NCBI GenBank assembly: GCA_965229685.1
Contig: OZ245920.1
Span: 2,294,001 to 2,358,000 of the forward strand
Length of the DNA: 64,000 nucleotides
Source: Pacificispira sp033344895
GTDB lineage: Bacteria; Pseudomonadota; Alphaproteobacteria; UBA8366; Aestuariispiraceae
Direction of reading: 5' to 3'
Of the stretch, positions 62,372 to 64,000 are shown piece after piece. Position 1 is the first letter of the stretch. Every line of letters starts with the position of its first letter. Made by a program: the position numbers and the translations under genes. Below the pieces are notes generated by a model. The model was given only the letters and a program-made list of their open reading frames with translations, was not told the DNA's origin and searched no databases.

Positions 62372-63394
62372 ATGAAGCCCGAAACGACACACAGCCTGAG
62401 CATCGTCTACGCCCTGCTGCTGGCCGGGTTGACACTTGCGCTCACCGTTCCCGCGATCACCGCCCATGCCGGCGACACGACCGGAACCGAGGAAACGAAG
62501 GCGCCGGTGGTCCTGAACCCGATCGTGGAGGTGGAAGGCGACCAGATCCTTCTGGGTCACATCTTCACGCCACTGGACCGATATGCGGATCGCGTCATCG
62601 CGCGGGCTCCCGCGCCGGGCGAAGAGCTGACCCTTCCGGCAGTCTGGCTCTGGAAGGTGGCAAAGACCTTCGGTGTCGACTGGCAGCCGTCCAGTACCGC
62701 CGATATCGTTCTGGTCTCCCGCCCCAGCTCCATCATCGGTCCGGACCAGATCGACGACCTTCTGAGGCAGTCCTACTTTTCGCGCACCGGCGAAGACGAT
62801 CTGATCGAACTGGAAATGGATGGCGGCACTGTTCGCATCGATCTGCCGCGCACGGTCGCACCGACGGCGCGCATCGATCGCTTCGATCTGGACCCGCGCA
62901 GCGGTCGGTTCACCGCGACCGTGATCGCCCCTGCCGATGGCCGCCCGCTGGAACGCGTCAACATCGCCGGTCGCTTCCATCGCATGGTGGAAATGCCCGT
63001 CCCGGCACGACGTCTGGGCATCGGCAGCATCATCGAGGAAGCAGACATCACCATGATGCGGGTGCGCGAAGACGGTCTGGGCACCAATCTGATCGTCGAC
63101 CCGGACCGACTTGTCGGCCAGGCCGTCCGTCGCTCCCTTTCTGCCGGCAAGCCCGTGCGCATCGGCGACGTCAATGCCCCACTCCTTGTCCAGAAGGGCC
63201 GCGTTATCGTCGTCTCCCTGCAAACGGAAAGCCTGGCGCTGACGGTCAATGCCCGCGCCATGGAATCCGGCGCGCTGGGTGACATCATCCGGGTGCAGAA
63301 CACCCAGAGCAACACCGTGATCGACGCCGTGGTGACCGGAGAGGGCCGCGCGTCCGTCAATCTGCCGCAGCCCCTGGCCGCGAATATCCAGTAA
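62372..63394 (+). CDS. flgA: flagellar P-ring assembly chaperone FlgA
   Basis: 340 residues. A signal peptide (ending ITAHAG near residue 33) sends it to the periplasm, where it helps FlgI build the P ring. The C-terminal SAF/FlgA domain carries PVPARRLGIGSIIEEADITM, DPDRLVGQAVRRSLSAGKPV and the ending GALGDIIRVQNTQSNTVIDA. It is longer than the 220 residues common in enterics, with an extra N-terminal domain, as in other alphaproteobacteria. GAGGAGAC precedes the ATG. Confidence 0.93.
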   Translation: MKPETTHSLSIVYALLLAGLTLALTVPAITAHAGDTTGTEETKAPVVLNPIVEVEGDQILLGHIFTPLDRYADRVIARAPAPGEELTLPAVWLWKVAKTFGVDWQPSSTADIVLVSRPSSIIGPDQIDDLLRQSYFSRTGEDDLIELEMDGGTVRIDLPRTVAPTARIDRFDLDPRSGRFTATVIAPADGRPLERVNIAGRFHRMVEMPVPARRLGIGSIIEEADITMMRVREDGLGTNLIVDPDRLVGQAVRRSLSAGKPVRIGDVNAPLLVQKGRVIVVSLQTESLALTVNARAMESGALGDIIRVQNTQSNTVIDAVVTGEGRASVNLPQPLAANIQ

Positions 63395-63438
63395 TGCGAC
63401 CGGCAACGCCCAAGGCATCCACCCGAGGAGAGAAAACG

Positions 63439-64000
63439 ATGACCCACCCTTATCCATCCGGGAAGCGCATGCGCCGTCATACCACCGTACTGGGCGCGAT
63501 CCTGGCGACGAGCCTTCTGGCCGGCTGCAATTCGCTGGAGCGCCTGTCCCAGGTCGGCGAAGAGCCGCCGATCAATCCGATCATCAATCCGACGCATCAA
63601 CCGGGTTACAAGCCGGTCAGCATGCCGATGCCGAAACCCGTCACGGCTTCCTACGCGCCGAATTCCCTCTGGCGCCCGGGCAGTCGCGCCTTCCTGAAGG
63701 ACCTGCGCGCCAACGATATCGGCGACATCGTCACCGTAACGATTGCGATCGACGAGGAAGCGCAGTTGACCAACACCACCAACCGGTCCCGGGAAACGAA
63801 CGAGAACGTCGATATCCCGGCGCTCCTCGGTTACGGGGCCGCACTCGACAGCATTCTTCCGGAAGCGGTGAACCCTGCCGACATCCTGGCTTTCGACAAC
63901 CAGACGACCAACAACGGTACCGGCACGATTGCGCGTTCTGAGGCGATCACGCTGGAAGTCGCCGCGGTCGTCACCCAGGTTCTGCCGAACGGCAACCTTG
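63439..64000 (+). CDS. flgH: flagellar L-ring protein FlgH (cut by window edge)
   Basis: 187 codons are visible; the gene runs past the edge. The signal peptide ends in the lipobox LLAGC (Cys near residue 31), so it is a lipoprotein of the outer-membrane L ring. The family motif SLWRPGSRAFLKDLRANDIG and VTIAIDEEAQLTNTTNRSRE follow. GAGGAGAG precedes the ATG at 63439. Next in the operon flgF-flgG-flgA-flgH; flgI would be expected beyond the edge. Confidence 0.92.
   Translation, partial: MTHPYPSGKRMRRHTTVLGAILATSLLAGCNSLERLSQVGEEPPINPIINPTHQPGYKPVSMPMPKPVTASYAPNSLWRPGSRAFLKDLRANDIGDIVTVTIAIDEEAQLTNTTNRSRETNENVDIPALLGYGAALDSILPEAVNPADILAFDNQTTNNGTGTIARSEAITLEVAAVVTQVLPNGNL

Overview
The window looks like a chromosomal segment of a motile, GC-rich alphaproteobacterium, probably of the Rhodospirillales/Kiloniellales type. 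This is inferred from an aminotransferase-hom-glpX-recJ block, a CckA-type hybrid kinase, MotE, a DUF6468 protein behind fliM, a class I PHA synthase and sigma-54-type flagellar promoters. No species can be assigned from reading alone. Most genes are dense and GC-rich. The exceptions are the left end and two membrane-protein genes near 21.6 and 29 kb, which look AT-richer.

Layout. (1) 1-3.65 kb is the end of a genomic island: an IS5/IS427-type element with a -1 frameshift, the wreck of an AAA ATPase gene and a tyrosine integrase pointing at a tRNA-Glu gene (3676-3751, minus). (2) 3.87-5.23 kb: a lone flgE-like hook gene behind its own sigma-54 promoter. (3) 5.2-13.2 kb, minus strand: recJ, glpX, hom, a class I aminotransferase, a family III CoA-transferase and an OmpA-domain lipoprotein. 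(4) 13.5-19.7 kb, plus: phaC, an HD-GYP protein, a DUF2189 membrane protein and a CocE/NonD hydrolase, followed by palindromic repeats. (5) 20-31.1 kb is an accessory-looking stretch: gatB, an uncharacterised membrane-protein pair, DUF1326/DUF2182, a GlxA-like regulator with an EamA transporter and a divergent LysR gene, then a disturbed locus where a sodB 3' fragment and a broken phytanoyl-CoA dioxygenase gene sit beside a large unknown membrane protein and intact sodB. (6) 31.4-43.2 kb is core housekeeping: a PuuD-like membrane protein, holC-pepA, then lptF-lptG-lptD-surA-pdxA-rsmA facing recA. (7) 43.4-64 kb is flagellar: flgB-flgC-fliE-fliQ-fliR-flhB-cckA, an FlhB-tail protein with fliO-fliP, two MotB-like proteins coupled to a 1187-residue AMIN/TPR periplasmic protein, cheY, motE, DUF6468, fliM, fliL and flgF-flgG-flgA-flgH (the last cut by the window edge).

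How it works together. The lpt/surA run transports LPS and folds its outer-membrane gate, in one operon with pyridoxal-phosphate synthesis and 16S rRNA methylation. The flagellar block encodes the export gate, rod, C-ring, stator-like parts and a chemotaxis output. Four sigma-54-like -24/-12 sites (3873, 49054, 59961, 60684) suggest a shared hierarchy, and the CckA-type kinase in the flgB operon suggests a link to the cell cycle.

Most interesting reading: the adjacent genes at 21604-22275 and 22395-23294 look like the split form of the single gene at 28942-30474. Four N-terminal membrane segments match the first, and one anchor plus a Cys-containing soluble domain match the second. This points to a two-part membrane system I cannot name. 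The MotB-like pair (one lacking the proton-binding Asp) with its AMIN/TPR partner is the second candidate.
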